Positions 53,015 to 62,976 are shown, numbered from the stretch's first letter. The stretch is 64,000 nt of DNA from M3007 sp037445225 (GCA_037445225.1 JBBIKW010000005.1:124001-188000); one strand, 5' to 3'. Notes: generated by a model not told the origin, from the sequence alone. Numbers and translations: made by a program.

Positions 53015-56000
53015 ATGACGCTTTCCGAACTTTCCTTGCGCCGCCCTGTGCTGGCTACCGTGATGAGCATCTTCATCGTGGTGTTTGGCGTGTTGGGCTA
53101 CACTTTCTTGGGCGTTCGAGAGTACCCAGCCATCGACCCGCCCACCATCAACGTGCGCACCACCTATACGGGAGCTAGTGCCGAAGTGATCGAGAGCCAA
53201 ATAACGGAGCCGTTAGAAAAGGCGGTCAACAGCATTGCAGGTATTCGCACCATCAGCTCGCAGTCTTCCCAAGGCACCAGCTCTATCACTATCGAATTTG
53301 AGCTGGGCACCGACTTGGAACGGGCTGCCAACGACGTGCGCGATAAGGTGTCGCAAGCCGTCCGCTCGCTACCGCAGGACATCGATGCTCCGCCAGTGGT
53401 GACCAAAGCCGATGCCAACAGCGATCCCATCATGTTCATCCCGGTGCAAAGCAGCACGCGCAACGTGATGGAGCTGTCGGATTTTGCCGCCAACGTCTTG
53501 GCCGAGCAGCTGCAGACCATCCCGGGGGTGAGTGAAGTGCGCATCTTCGGCGATAAGCGCCCGGCCATGCGCCTGTGGATAGACCCTGCCAAGCTAGCGG
53601 CCTATGGGCTAACGGTTCAAGATATCCAACAAGCGCTCAACCGCGAAAATGTAGACCTACCCGCCGGCAAGCTGCGGGGCAATGCCGTCGAGCTAACGGT
53701 AAAGACATTTGGCCGCTTGGAGACGGAGGAAGACTTCAACAACATGATCCTTCGCCAGCTGCCGCCCGAGCAAGGAGGGGGCACTATCCGCTTTCGCGAT
53801 GTAGGCGAAGCCGTGCTCGGCCCAGAAAATGAGGAGTTTAGCGCGCGGCGCAACAATGTCCCTAACGTGTCTATGGCATTGGTGCCCCAGCCAGGGGCCA
53901 ATGTCATCGAAATCGCCAGCGAGTTCGAGCGCCGATACGCGCAGATTAAGAAAAATCTGCCGCCTGACATCATCACAGAGGTCGGTCTAAACCGCTCTAT
54001 CTTCGTTCGCCGCGCCGTCCTCGAAGTGCAGGAAACTTTGGTCATCGCCGTCGCTTTGGTCATCTTAATTATCTACTTGTTCTTTCGCAACTGGCTCATC
54101 GCGCTGCGGCCCTTAGTAGACATTCCGGTCTGCCTTATCGGCACGTTCTTCATCATGTACCTCTTTGGCTACTCGATCAACGTGCTGACGCTGCTTGCTG
54201 TCGTGTTGGCTACCGGCTTGGTCGTCGACGACGGCATCGTCGTGACGGAAAACATCTACAAAAAGATCGAACAGGGCATGGACAAATGGCAGGCGGCGCG
54301 CGAGGGGACGCGGGAGATCTTCTTTGCCGTTATCTCCACCTCTCTGACCTTGGCCGTCGTTTTCGTGCCCATCATCTTTTTGCAGGGCTTTACGGGACGG
54401 CTGTTCCGCGAATTTGGCATTGTCATCGCGGGTGCTGTGCTGATTTCAGCCTTCGTTTCCCTCACCCTTACGCCTGTCCTCAGCGTCAAGCTGAGCGGCA
54501 GAAATCCACAGGCCCACGGCCGCTTCTACCGATGGACAGAGCCCTTCTTTCAAGGGATGGATCGCCTATACGGTCGAATGCTCCGCGCTTTCATGCGCTA
54601 CCGCTGGACGGGCGTCGCCATCGTGTTGGCCTGTTTCGCCGTCATCTATTTCGTAGGTCGCTCGCTGAAGACCGAGCTGGCTCCCTTAGAAGACCGCAGC
54701 ATCATTCGCGCTATTGTGACCGCGCCGGAGGGCACCGATGTCGATGCTACGGAAGCTATCATTGGTCGAATGGTGCAACAGATCATGGACTCTATCCCGG
54801 AATACCAGATGATCTTCGGCATTACGGGCGGAGGGCGCGCGGGCGGTGGCAATTCGGGCTTTATCAGCTTGGGCTTGGTGCAGCCTCAATATCGAGAGCG
54901 CTCCCAACAGGAGATCTACGACCAGCTGCTTCGCATGAGTCGGCGCTTCGCGGAGGCGCGCATCTTCCCCAATCAGGAGCAGACCATCTCTACCAGCTTT
55001 GGCGCCGGACTGGCACTGCCGGTGCAGTTCGTCATTCAAAACCAAGACTTTAAAAAGTTGGAGGAAGCTCTTCCCCGCTTCTTGGAGGAGGCCAACCAGG
55101 ATCCCACTTTTGCTAACGTGAACGTAGACTTGAAATTCAATAAGCCCGAACTCCAAGTGGAGATTGACCGCCTCAAGGCCGCCCAGCTGGGCGTAAGCGT
55201 GTTCGACATCAACCAAACCCTCCAACTCGCCTTGGCAGGACGCCGCTTCGGATACTTCATCATGAATGGCCGACAGTATCCCGTCATTGGCCAAGTGGAG
55301 CGCAATAACCGCGATGAGCCGGCCGACCTCACTAACCTCTACGTGCGCAACAACCGAGGACAGCTCATCCGATTAGACAACTTGGTCCGTTTTACCGAAA
55401 CCAGCAGCCCGCCCATCTTGTACCATTACAATCGCTTTAAGTCGGCCACTGTCAGTGCCGCTCTGGCACCGGGAAAGACCTTGGGCGAGGGCATCGCCGC
55501 AATGGAGGCTATCGCCCAGCGCGTGCTCGACGACTCCTTTAACACCGACCTCAGCGGCCCTTCGCGCGACTTCCGAGAAAGCCGCGGCAATACGGCCTTT
55601 GCCTTCTTGTTGGCTTTGGGTTTAGTATACCTCATCTTGGCCGCCCAGTTCGAAAGCTTCCGAGACCCTTTCATCATTATGCTCACCGTCCCCCTGGCTA
55701 TTGCCGGAGCCTTTCTTTCCCTGGCCATCACAGGGCATACCCTGAACATTTTCAGCCAAATCGGAATGATCATGCTCATCGGGTTGGTGACGAAAAACGG
55801 CATTCTCATTGTCGAATTTGCCAATCAGAAGATGCGCGCTGGCGTCGTGTCGAGCAAGACGGAAGCGGCTATTCAGGCGGCTCAGCAACGCCTGCGCCCC
55901 ATTCTGATGACGACCTTAGCTACGGTGTTAGGAGCGCTGCCCATCGCCTTGGCGTTGGGAGCTGCTGCTACCTCGCGCATTCCGCTGGGCATAGTGGTCG

Positions 56001-56134
56001 TAGGCGGCTTGCTTTTCTCGCTCATCCTAACGCTGTTTGTCATCCCGGCTATGTACACTTATCTCAGCGGAGTCAAGCGAGGCGAAAAGCGCTCGGTACA
56101 AGCACCAACACCTGTGGCGGAGGAAGTGTGGTGA
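53015..56134 (+). CDS. RND efflux pump permease (AcrB/MexB type)
   Basis: 1039 residues, the usual HAE1 length. LSLRRPVLATVMSIFIVVFG opens helix 1, followed by the porter domain (TEPLEKAVNSIAGIRTISSQ). The proton relay sits in helix 4 as GLVVDDGIVVTENIYKK with the paired aspartates, and the second half ends with NGILIVEFANQKMRAG and PLGIVVVGGLLFS. It exports lipophilic compounds or metals from the periplasm through a TolC-like channel. No adaptor or TolC gene touches it; an adaptor gene lies 5 kb away on the other strand. Confidence 0.96.
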   Translation: MTLSELSLRRPVLATVMSIFIVVFGVLGYTFLGVREYPAIDPPTINVRTTYTGASAEVIESQITEPLEKAVNSIAGIRTISSQSSQGTSSITIEFELGTDLERAANDVRDKVSQAVRSLPQDIDAPPVVTKADANSDPIMFIPVQSSTRNVMELSDFAANVLAEQLQTIPGVSEVRIFGDKRPAMRLWIDPAKLAAYGLTVQDIQQALNRENVDLPAGKLRGNAVELTVKTFGRLETEEDFNNMILRQLPPEQGGGTIRFRDVGEAVLGPENEEFSARRNNVPNVSMALVPQPGANVIEIASEFERRYAQIKKNLPPDIITEVGLNRSIFVRRAVLEVQETLVIAVALVILIIYLFFRNWLIALRPLVDIPVCLIGTFFIMYLFGYSINVLTLLAVVLATGLVVDDGIVVTENIYKKIEQGMDKWQAAREGTREIFFAVISTSLTLAVVFVPIIFLQGFTGRLFREFGIVIAGAVLISAFVSLTLTPVLSVKLSGRNPQAHGRFYRWTEPFFQGMDRLYGRMLRAFMRYRWTGVAIVLACFAVIYFVGRSLKTELAPLEDRSIIRAIVTAPEGTDVDATEAIIGRMVQQIMDSIPEYQMIFGITGGGRAGGGNSGFISLGLVQPQYRERSQQEIYDQLLRMSRRFAEARIFPNQEQTISTSFGAGLALPVQFVIQNQDFKKLEEALPRFLEEANQDPTFANVNVDLKFNKPELQVEIDRLKAAQLGVSVFDINQTLQLALAGRRFGYFIMNGRQYPVIGQVERNNRDEPADLTNLYVRNNRGQLIRLDNLVRFTETSSPPILYHYNRFKSATVSAALAPGKTLGEGIAAMEAIAQRVLDDSFNTDLSGPSRDFRESRGNTAFAFLLALGLVYLILAAQFESFRDPFIIMLTVPLAIAGAFLSLAITGHTLNIFSQIGMIMLIGLVTKNGILIVEFANQKMRAGVVSSKTEAAIQAAQQRLRPILMTTLATVLGALPIALALGAAATSRIPLGIVVVGGLLFSLILTLFVIPAMYTYLSGVKRGEKRSVQAPTPVAEEVW

Positions 56135-56214
56135 ACGCGCCCTCCTTTGGCCATCAGCGCGGCAGCAGAGCGCGTAGCCGCTCGCACTCAGCCTATTCCA
56201 ATTGGGCGGTGAGG

Positions 56215-56604
56215 TCATCCTTCAGCGCCGGCTGCCCAAGCGAGCGAAAGCCATCCCGCAATGAAGCAAAGGCCGCCTACCGGCGTCACTGGGCCCGCCC
56301 ACGCGACGGAGAAAGGGAGCAACTCGCGACAGGCGAGCAAGTAGAGCGACCCTGAGAAGAACAGGATGCCCAACCCAAAGAGAAGGGCGCTCCGTCGCAG
56401 CCACGTGCGGGAGCCGCGAGCGCTCAGCAGTCCTGTCGCCAGTAGGGCCAACGCATGGATAAAGTGATACTGGATACCCTTTTCAAAGAGCCCCATCTGA
56501 TATTCGGTCAAGTGCGGCTTCAAGCGGTGGGCGCCAAAAGCGCCGAGGGCAACGGCAGCGGCGGCCAATAGAGCTGCCAGCGATACGAAGCGAGAGCGTT
56601 TCAT
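56215..56604 (-). CDS. DUF423 membrane protein
   Basis: 129 residues from ATG 56604 (MKRSRFVSLAALLAAAAVAL). Four membrane helices and the family motifs GAFGAHRLKP, EKGIQYHFIHALALL and LFFSGSLYLLA identify DUF423 (YgdD-like). Function unknown in the family. A short gene on its own, lying between the RND permease (convergent, 80 nt gap) and divergent pheT. Confidence 0.9.
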   Translation of the reverse strand: MKRSRFVSLAALLAAAAVALGAFGAHRLKPHLTEYQMGLFEKGIQYHFIHALALLATGLLSARGSRTWLRRSALLFGLGILFFSGSLYLLACRELLPFSVAWAGPVTPVGGLCFIAGWLSLAWAAGAEG

Positions 56605-56735
56605 GCAGGAACCGTTTTTCCCCGAAAGGTACGAGGTCTGCACCTGGTAGGCATATGCTTTTATTTTGACAGTATCGAGGTTTTCTATGGTTGTGCGTTA
56701 AAATTTTGGAGAAACAGCAAAACCCCAAAACTTGC

Positions 56736-56743
56736 TACCTTTG
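56736..56743 (+). promoter_or_regulatory. Bacteroidota -7 promoter element (TACCTTTG)
   Basis: TAnnTTTG match 58 nt before the pheT ATG. Confidence 0.6.
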
Positions 56744-56801
56744 CTCGGCGCCTTGGAAACGTCCGGCGCATAGACTATACAAGCGTGTTTGTTAAATACC
56801 G

Positions 56802-59252
56802 ATGAAAATTTCGTTGAATTGGCTTAAAGAGCTTATCGATATAGATAGAGAGCCTGAGGAAATTGCTAATATTCTGACTTCGCTGGGTTTGGAAGTAGAA
56901 GGATGGGAGCGTATAAGCCCTTCTCCGGTAGATTTAGAACGGGTGTTTACGGCAGAGGTGGTTTCGTGTGCGCGAATTCCCAATACGGATCACCTTTCGG
57001 CGACACAGGTAGATGTAGGGGATGGTCGGCTGCGCTCTGTTGTTTGTGGGGCTCCGAATGTGGCGGCAGGGCAGCGCGTCCTGGTAGCCTTGCCCGGTGC
57101 GCGGGTATTGAGCAAAGAGGGGCAACTCTTTACGATTGCGGAGCGCAAAGTGCGCGGCGTACTGTCGGAGGGGATGATTTGTGCGGAGGATGAGTTGGGC
57201 TTAGGAGCCGACCACTCGGGTATTATGGTGCTTCCGGAAGGCACTCCCGTAGGCCAAACGGCGGCAGAGTACCTGGGCATCCACTCCGATGTTGTTTTTG
57301 AAATCGGCTTAACGCCCAACCGCTCCGATGCCATGCACCACATAGGCATAGTGCGCGACCTGTTGGCCTGGATGCGCTATCGGGAGGGCTCGGCGGTGCA
57401 GCTCAGGCTTCCTGAAGCGAAGGTGGTGCTTCCAAAAGAGGCCGAACCTTTTCCAGTGCGAGTAGAAGCTCCAGAAGCGTGTCAGCGGTACACAGCTTTG
57501 CTCATCCGCGGAGTCCGCGTGCAGGAGAGCCCAGCGTGGTTGAAGAGCCGCCTGCTCGCCTTAGGACAGCGCCCTGTCAACAACGTGGTGGACATCACCA
57601 ACTACGTCCGGCTCGAGCGCGGTCACCCGCTGCACGCCTTCGATGCCGAACGCATTGGCGGTGGCGCCATCCGCGTCAAGATGCTTCCCGAGGGCACGCC
57701 GTTCGTGACCTTAGATGGCGAGACGCGCCGCCTGTCGGGCCAAGACCTCATGATTTGCGACGCTCAGGATCGCCCTATGTGCATGGCCGGCGTATTTGGC
57801 GGAGCCGATAGCGGCATCACAGAGGCGACGGTGGATGTGTTGCTCGAGTGCGCCCGCTTTCATCCGACGACGATTCGGCGAACCATGCTGCGCCACGGTC
57901 TGCGCACCGACTCGGCCAAGGTGTTTGAGAAGGGCGTCGACCCCAACGGATGCGCTGACGCCCTGATGCGCGCCGCAGCGCTGGTGTTGGAGCTGGCCGG
58001 AGGCCAACTGGCTTCGGCTGTGGCAGACGTATATCCTCAGCCGGTGCAACCCCTCCGCGTGCCCATGACGTACGAATATGTGCGCCGCTTGAGTGGTGCT
58101 GACCTATCGGAGCAAACCATCGAGCGCATCCTTTTGGCCTTGGAGTTTGGCGTAGAAGAGAGCACGCCAGAAGGCTTTGTCGCTGTGGTGCCCACGCGAA
58201 AGCCCGATGTCGCGCGTCCAGCCGATATCGTCGAAGAGGTGTTGCGCATTTATGGGCTGGATGAAGTGCCCTTGCCGACCCGCATACACACCAGCGTAGA
58301 GGTCACCCAGCATCCCACGCGCGAAGCCGTGCGCAAGTGCGCCGCTGATTTCTTGGCGGCTAACGGGTTTTGGGAATGCATGAGCCTGTCGCTGAGCAAC
58401 TCGGCTTATTACGTAGGGCCTCAGGCGCTCTTGCCCATTCCTCGAGAGCAGCTTGTCTTCGTGCACAATACGGCCAACCAAGGGCTGGACTGCATGCGCC
58501 CCTCGCTGCTGTTTAGCGCTTTGGAAAACCTCAAGCGAAACCAAAGCGTTCGCATCACCCATCTGCGCCTGTTCGAACTGGGCAAAGTATATCGCGCTCC
58601 GCTCGACGAAGCGGCGGAAACCGAACACCTCAGCTTGCTCCTCTGGGGCGATTACGGGCCGGAAAGCTGGCAGCCTAAGCCCAAACAACAAGCGGATTTT
58701 TACACCTTGAAGGCGCACATCTGTAACTTGTTGCAGCGCCTAGGCATTCGAGACGTCCAAGAGGTGGCCGTTCAAGATGAGCTCCCCTTCCGCTACGGCC
58801 TGCGCTATTGTCTCGATGAGCAGGTGCTGGTGACCTTTGGAGAACTAAGCCCAACCCTTTTGCGCGCCATGGATGTCGGCGGTCCCGCCTTTTACGCCGA
58901 GGCGGATTTTGAAGCGCTGTATCGAGTAGCTAAGGCGCGCCGGGTGCGGTTTGTAGAGCCGAGCAAGTATCCGTCCGTTCGCCGTGACCTAGCGCTCGTC
59001 CTCGATCGGTCCGTCCCTTTTGCCCAAATTCAAAAGCTGGCTTTCGAAACAGAGAGCCGACTGCTTCGAGAGGTCAACTTGTTCGACGTCTTCGAAGACG
59101 CCCAAAAAATTGGACCTGGAAAAAAATCCTATGCCGTCAGTTTTTTGTTTGAGAGCGCCGAACACACCCTACGGGGTAAAGAAGTAGAGGCTATCATGCA
59201 GCAGCTGCAGGCGGTCTTTGAGCAAAAACTCCAGGCCATCGTTCGAAAATAA
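56802..59252 (+). CDS. pheT: Phenylalanyl-tRNA synthetase beta subunit
   Basis: 816 residues, normal for the bacterial form. An EMAP-like tRNA-binding domain at about 40-150 (VDVGDGRLRSVVCGAPNVAAG) is followed by B3/B4 (NNVVDITNYVRLERGHPLHAFD), the B5 domain (about 405-475), the catalytic-like core and the C-terminal anticodon-binding domain (EPSKYPSVRRDLALVLDRSV, SFLFESAEHTLRGKEVEAIM). With PheS it charges tRNA-Phe. pheS is not beside it. The rny gene begins 56 nt downstream. Confidence 0.97.
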   Translation: MKISLNWLKELIDIDREPEEIANILTSLGLEVEGWERISPSPVDLERVFTAEVVSCARIPNTDHLSATQVDVGDGRLRSVVCGAPNVAAGQRVLVALPGARVLSKEGQLFTIAERKVRGVLSEGMICAEDELGLGADHSGIMVLPEGTPVGQTAAEYLGIHSDVVFEIGLTPNRSDAMHHIGIVRDLLAWMRYREGSAVQLRLPEAKVVLPKEAEPFPVRVEAPEACQRYTALLIRGVRVQESPAWLKSRLLALGQRPVNNVVDITNYVRLERGHPLHAFDAERIGGGAIRVKMLPEGTPFVTLDGETRRLSGQDLMICDAQDRPMCMAGVFGGADSGITEATVDVLLECARFHPTTIRRTMLRHGLRTDSAKVFEKGVDPNGCADALMRAAALVLELAGGQLASAVADVYPQPVQPLRVPMTYEYVRRLSGADLSEQTIERILLALEFGVEESTPEGFVAVVPTRKPDVARPADIVEEVLRIYGLDEVPLPTRIHTSVEVTQHPTREAVRKCAADFLAANGFWECMSLSLSNSAYYVGPQALLPIPREQLVFVHNTANQGLDCMRPSLLFSALENLKRNQSVRITHLRLFELGKVYRAPLDEAAETEHLSLLLWGDYGPESWQPKPKQQADFYTLKAHICNLLQRLGIRDVQEVAVQDELPFRYGLRYCLDEQVLVTFGELSPTLLRAMDVGGPAFYAEADFEALYRVAKARRVRFVEPSKYPSVRRDLALVLDRSVPFAQIQKLAFETESRLLREVNLFDVFEDAQKIGPGKKSYAVSFLFESAEHTLRGKEVEAIMQQLQAVFEQKLQAIVRK

Positions 59253-59308
59253 CCCCTCGAACCAGCCTTTTACCCATCATTCGTTCACTGTTAACTCGCA
59301 TTTGTACA

Positions 59309-60991
59309 ATGGAAATCGTTATAGGACTTATCGCGGGCCTCGTTGTAGGAGGTACTGCGGCGTATTTTGTAGTGAGGCAGGTCCTTAAGCGCGCCAATCA
59401 AAAGGCCATCGAGGAAGGGAACCGCCAAGCCGATTTAATCATCCAAGAGGCGCGCTTGACCGCTAAGCGGATTACGGATGAGGCCACCGTAAAGGCGGAG
59501 AAGATGGTTAGCCGCGCGGAGGCAGAAAACGAGCGCATTAAGCAGCAGAAAATTCAGGAGGCAAAGGAGCGCTACGCCCAAATGCGCAGCCAGTTTGAAG
59601 CGGAGAAGGCCCAGCATCAGGTAAAGCTAAAAGAGATGGAGGTGGAGGTCGTCAGCAAGCAGAAAGACCTCCAGCTGCAACAAGAACAACTTCAGGCACA
59701 AGTGCGCGAACTCAACGCCCGCAAGGCAGAGCTGGAAAACCGTGAAGGTGAGCTCAACCTCCTGCGCGACAACTTAGAGAAGCAGTTGAAGGTGGTGCAA
59801 AAGAAAAAGGAAGAGCTCGATGCCGCCAACGAGGAGCGCATCAAGATGCTGGAAAAAATCGCCCAGATGACGCAACAAGAGGCGAAAGAGCAGCTGCTCA
59901 AAGCAGTTCGCGCTAAAAGCGAAAGCGAGGCGCGCACCATCATCCAAGAAGCCATCACAGAGGCGCGCAACACAGCCAGTAAGGAGGCGAAGAAAATCGT
60001 CATTCAGACCATTCAGCGCATGGCGGCCGAGTTCACTATTGAGAACACCGTCTCGGTCTTCAACTTAGAGAATGACGACATGAAGGGCCAAATTATTGGC
60101 CGCGAAGGGCGCAACATTCGCGCGCTGGAGGCTGCTACGGGCGTAGAAATCATTGTAGACGACACGCCCGAAGCCATCGTGCTCTCTTCTTTCGACCCCG
60201 TTCGGCGGGAAATTGCGCGCTTAGCCTTGCAGCGCTTGGTGGCCGACGGCCGCATCCACCCGCAGCGCATCGAGGAAGTCGTAGCCAAGGTGACGCGCCA
60301 AATAGAAGAGCAGATCGTAGAAATCGGCGAGCGCACGGTTACGGAGCTGGGCATTCACGGGCTCAACCCGGCGCTGGTGCGCATGGTCGGGCGCATGCGC
60401 TTCCGCTCTTCTTACGGACAAAACCTGCTCAAACACTCCATCGAGACCGCTAACCTGTGCGCCCTGATGGCTGCCGAATTGGGGCTCAACCCCAAGCAGG
60501 TCAAGATGGCCAAACGCGCCGGGCTCTTGCATGACATCGGCAAGGTCGCCGAAGAAGAAACCGAATTGTCGCACGCCATTGTGGGCATGAAGATGTGCGA
60601 GCAATGCGGCGAGCATCCGGTCGTCATCAATGCTGTGGGCGCCCACCACGACGAGATCGAGATGGACAACATCATCTCGCCCATCGTTCAAGCCTGCGAT
60701 GCCATCTCGGGAGCCCGCCCCGGTGCGCGCCGCGAAATCTTGGAAAGCTACCTGAAGCGCATCGGCGAGCTAGAAGAGCTGGCTATGAGCTACGAGGGCG
60801 TAGCCAAAGCCTTTGCCATGCAAGCAGGGCGCGAACTGCGCGTCATCGTAGAGGCCGACAAGGTGAGCGACCAATATGCCGACGACCTGTCCTTCCTCAT
60901 TTCTAAGCGCATTGAGGAGGAGATGCAGTATCCCGGTCAGATACGCGTGACGGTCATCCGCGAGAAACGATCGGTCGCTTACGCGCGCTGA
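59309..60991 (+). CDS. rny: Ribonuclease Y
   Basis: 560 residues, somewhat longer than the common ~520. An N-terminal membrane anchor (MEIVIGLIAGLVVGGTAAYF) is followed by a long coiled coil (about 30-240, Lys/Glu/Gln-rich), the KH domain (MKGQIIGREGRNIRALEAAT at about 256-275) and the HD domain with SIETANLCALMAAELGL and the metal-binding RAGLLHDIGKV near 405. It is a membrane-bound endonuclease that starts mRNA decay. The extra length lies in the coiled coil. Cotranscription with pheT is likely. Confidence 0.96.
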   Translation: MEIVIGLIAGLVVGGTAAYFVVRQVLKRANQKAIEEGNRQADLIIQEARLTAKRITDEATVKAEKMVSRAEAENERIKQQKIQEAKERYAQMRSQFEAEKAQHQVKLKEMEVEVVSKQKDLQLQQEQLQAQVRELNARKAELENREGELNLLRDNLEKQLKVVQKKKEELDAANEERIKMLEKIAQMTQQEAKEQLLKAVRAKSESEARTIIQEAITEARNTASKEAKKIVIQTIQRMAAEFTIENTVSVFNLENDDMKGQIIGREGRNIRALEAATGVEIIVDDTPEAIVLSSFDPVRREIARLALQRLVADGRIHPQRIEEVVAKVTRQIEEQIVEIGERTVTELGIHGLNPALVRMVGRMRFRSSYGQNLLKHSIETANLCALMAAELGLNPKQVKMAKRAGLLHDIGKVAEEETELSHAIVGMKMCEQCGEHPVVINAVGAHHDEIEMDNIISPIVQACDAISGARPGARREILESYLKRIGELEELAMSYEGVAKAFAMQAGRELRVIVEADKVSDQYADDLSFLISKRIEEEMQYPGQIRVTVIREKRSVAYAR

Positions 60992-61011
60992 CCGCTGGCG
61001 GTCGACCCGCT

Positions 61012-61060
61012 GCCGCCTCTCAGCGCCGAACGAGGGATGCGCTCGATGCCGAGAGGCGGC
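61012..61060. terminator. Long hairpin between convergent genes
   Basis: GCCGCCTCTC at 61012-61021 pairs perfectly with GAGAGGCGGC at 61051-61060. Inside, AGCGC (61022-61026) pairs with GCGCT (61039-61043). It lies between the rny and RND-adaptor stops and could act on both strands. No T-tract. Confidence 0.55.
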
Positions 61061-62119
61061 TCATTCCACAATGCGTACGCGCGCATTGGGATACAGATAC
61101 GCCTGTCCGGCCACAACGACCCGCTCGCGGATCTGCAGCCCCGATGTGACTTCCACTTGTTCGCCGAGCAGCTGGCCCAGCGTTATGCGGCGCTTTTCAA
61201 CGGTGCTATCCGATGTGGCGACGAATACGGCGGGCTCCTGGAGACTTCCCACTACGGCGCGGCGCGGTATCACCAGTGCTCGTCGCTGCGTATCGAATTG
61301 AAATTGGGCTTGGGCGTGCATGCCGGCCAACAGGGGAGTTTCGGGTGGGTTGGGTACCTCCACTTCTACTAAGTAGGTGAAAGCGCTGTCGGCTTTAGGG
61401 GCGATGTTAGCGATATGCCCGTAAAGCTGTTGCTCAGGGCGCACGTCTGGTCGCACTACGGCGCGTTGTCCTTTGTGCAGCTGCAGCACGTCGCGCTCCG
61501 ATACCTTTACCATCAAAAGCAGCCGCTCTAAGTTGGCGATGTGGGCGACAGGAACGCCTTGAGCCACGACGCTGCCGCGCTCCAAAGCGCAAAATACCAA
61601 GGTGCCGCTCATAGGCGCTCGAATGTCGGTGGCAGCAATTTGCCGCTGCAGCACCTTTTCTTCGGCCTCAGCGGCCATCAAGCCCAACTCCAAGTCCTCT
61701 ATTTTGCTGCGCGGAGCGGCCTCCCCTTCAATGAGGTTGGTCAGCCGCTCGCGATCCTTCTTTATCTTGGCGATGTTGGCGCGCACAGCCTCGAGCTTAA
61801 CTTGAAGGAGGGCGTCGTCTACCTTAGCGATAAGTGCGCCCTCGCTCACCCGGTCGCCCCGCCGCTTATACACGGCAACCACGCGTCCCATGGTTTCGGA
61901 GATAACCGGCATCTCACGGAAGGGAAAAAAGACCCCGCTAACCTCTACCTGCGGCGACAGCCATGCTTGGGCTACCGTATCCACGCGCACCGGCACAAGC
62001 GCGCGCGCTATCTGCGACAGCTGCGCCTCCCTTTGACGTTGCCGACGGTTCTCGTACAACTTCCATCCAATGAGTATCAACGCAGCAGCGAGCAAAATCC
62101 AGGGATAATAGCGCTTCAC
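61061..62119 (-). CDS. RND efflux periplasmic adaptor (membrane fusion protein)
   Basis: 352 residues. An N-terminal helix (YYPWILLAAALILIGWKLYE) anchors it. The biotinyl-lipoyl-like hybrid (VISETMGRVVAVYKRRGDRV, DIRAPMSGTLVFCALERGSV) encloses an alpha-hairpin of about 65 residues. A beta-barrel and membrane-proximal domain follow (VKVSERDVLQLHKGQRAVV, VIPRRAVVGSLQEPAVFVAT). It links an inner-membrane RND permease to an outer-membrane channel. Its likely partner is the permease at 53-56 kb, but they are not in one operon, and another partner elsewhere is equally possible. Confidence 0.92.
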   Translation of the reverse strand: MKRYYPWILLAAALILIGWKLYENRRQRQREAQLSQIARALVPVRVDTVAQAWLSPQVEVSGVFFPFREMPVISETMGRVVAVYKRRGDRVSEGALIAKVDDALLQVKLEAVRANIAKIKKDRERLTNLIEGEAAPRSKIEDLELGLMAAEAEEKVLQRQIAATDIRAPMSGTLVFCALERGSVVAQGVPVAHIANLERLLLMVKVSERDVLQLHKGQRAVVRPDVRPEQQLYGHIANIAPKADSAFTYLVEVEVPNPPETPLLAGMHAQAQFQFDTQRRALVIPRRAVVGSLQEPAVFVATSDSTVEKRRITLGQLLGEQVEVTSGLQIRERVVVAGQAYLYPNARVRIVE

Positions 62120-62289
62120 AAAGCCTCTTCGATTTGCATAGTGGTTACAAAAAAGCGGTTCCGCCCAGTTTCTACTCGGGCAAACAAATCTGAAGGCCGA
62201 CCTTGGGCAGTCGAGCGTCTTCTTCGGCGCAAAAGTCCGGTATTTTTGTCATTTTTATTGGGTGCCCTCTGAGAGAAAAGGGTTGCGCG

Positions 62290-62297
62290 TACTTTTG
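62290..62297 (+). promoter_or_regulatory. Bacteroidota -7 promoter element (TACTTTTG)
   Basis: TAnnTTTG match 23 nt before the TrpF-like gene. A second match, TATTTTTG at 62241-62248, lies 42 nt farther upstream and may be an alternative. Confidence 0.6.
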
Positions 62298-62320
62298 GCA
62301 TCGACAAAAAGGGTATTTCG

Positions 62321-62929
62321 ATGTACATCAAAGCTTCGCACATCACTAACTTAACCGATGCGCGCTACTTCGCTGCGCGGTCGGTGGCGTATTTGGGTTT
62401 TTGTTTGGAGGAGGGTGCGCCGCACTACATCGAACCCGAAGCCATGAAAGCCATTTGCGAGTGGGTGAGTGGCCCGCGCATTGTAGGAGAGTTTGAGCGC
62501 GCCTCTGCCGAGTTTGTGCGCGAAGCGGCTGCCTTTTTCGCATTAGACGCCGTCCAAGTGAGCACAGCAGCATTGCTGCCCGACTTAGAGGGCTTAGAGG
62601 TGCTCTTTTGCTCTCGGGAGGCCAACGATCCTGATACAACTGCTGCTGTAGTGGAGCGCGCTGCTCCGTACGCCTCGTTTTGCCTCATAGCATTGACGGA
62701 AGCAGCGGCTTGGAAGGCGGTCAAAGATGCCGAAATGGCTAAGGCCTGGCGGCACCTATGCGCTAAGGTACCGGTTATGCTCGATGTGCCCTTGCCTCTT
62801 GACGCCCTGCAAACACTGCTGCGCGCCGTACAGCCCAAAGGTTTTGTACTGAAGGGAAGCGCTGAAGAGCGCCCAGGCTTTAAGTCGTTTGAAGAAATAG
62901 ACGCCCTATTTGAGGCGTTGGATCTCTAA
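62321..62929 (+). CDS. TrpF-like (phosphoribosylanthranilate isomerase fold) protein lacking the catalytic cysteine
   Basis: 202 residues. The opening IKASHITNLTDARYFAARSV aligns with the TrpF start KICGITxxxDA, and YLGFCLEEGAPHYI matches the next strand and phosphate-loop pattern (LGFVF..SPRYI). The end, GSAEERPGFKSFEEIDALFE, resembles the TrpF ...E.PG.KD...I..F closing helix. The catalytic Cys of KICG is Ser6 here, and the second acidic residue cannot be placed with confidence. A (beta/alpha)8 fold with lost or changed isomerase activity is my inference. No tryptophan genes are nearby; it has its own promoter. Confidence 0.7.
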   Translation: MYIKASHITNLTDARYFAARSVAYLGFCLEEGAPHYIEPEAMKAICEWVSGPRIVGEFERASAEFVREAAAFFALDAVQVSTAALLPDLEGLEVLFCSREANDPDTTAAVVERAAPYASFCLIALTEAAAWKAVKDAEMAKAWRHLCAKVPVMLDVPLPLDALQTLLRAVQPKGFVLKGSAEERPGFKSFEEIDALFEALDL

Positions 62930-62976
62930 AACCAGCTATTCTGCTCTCCTGTGTTAAGCGCGTACCAACGGCGGCT

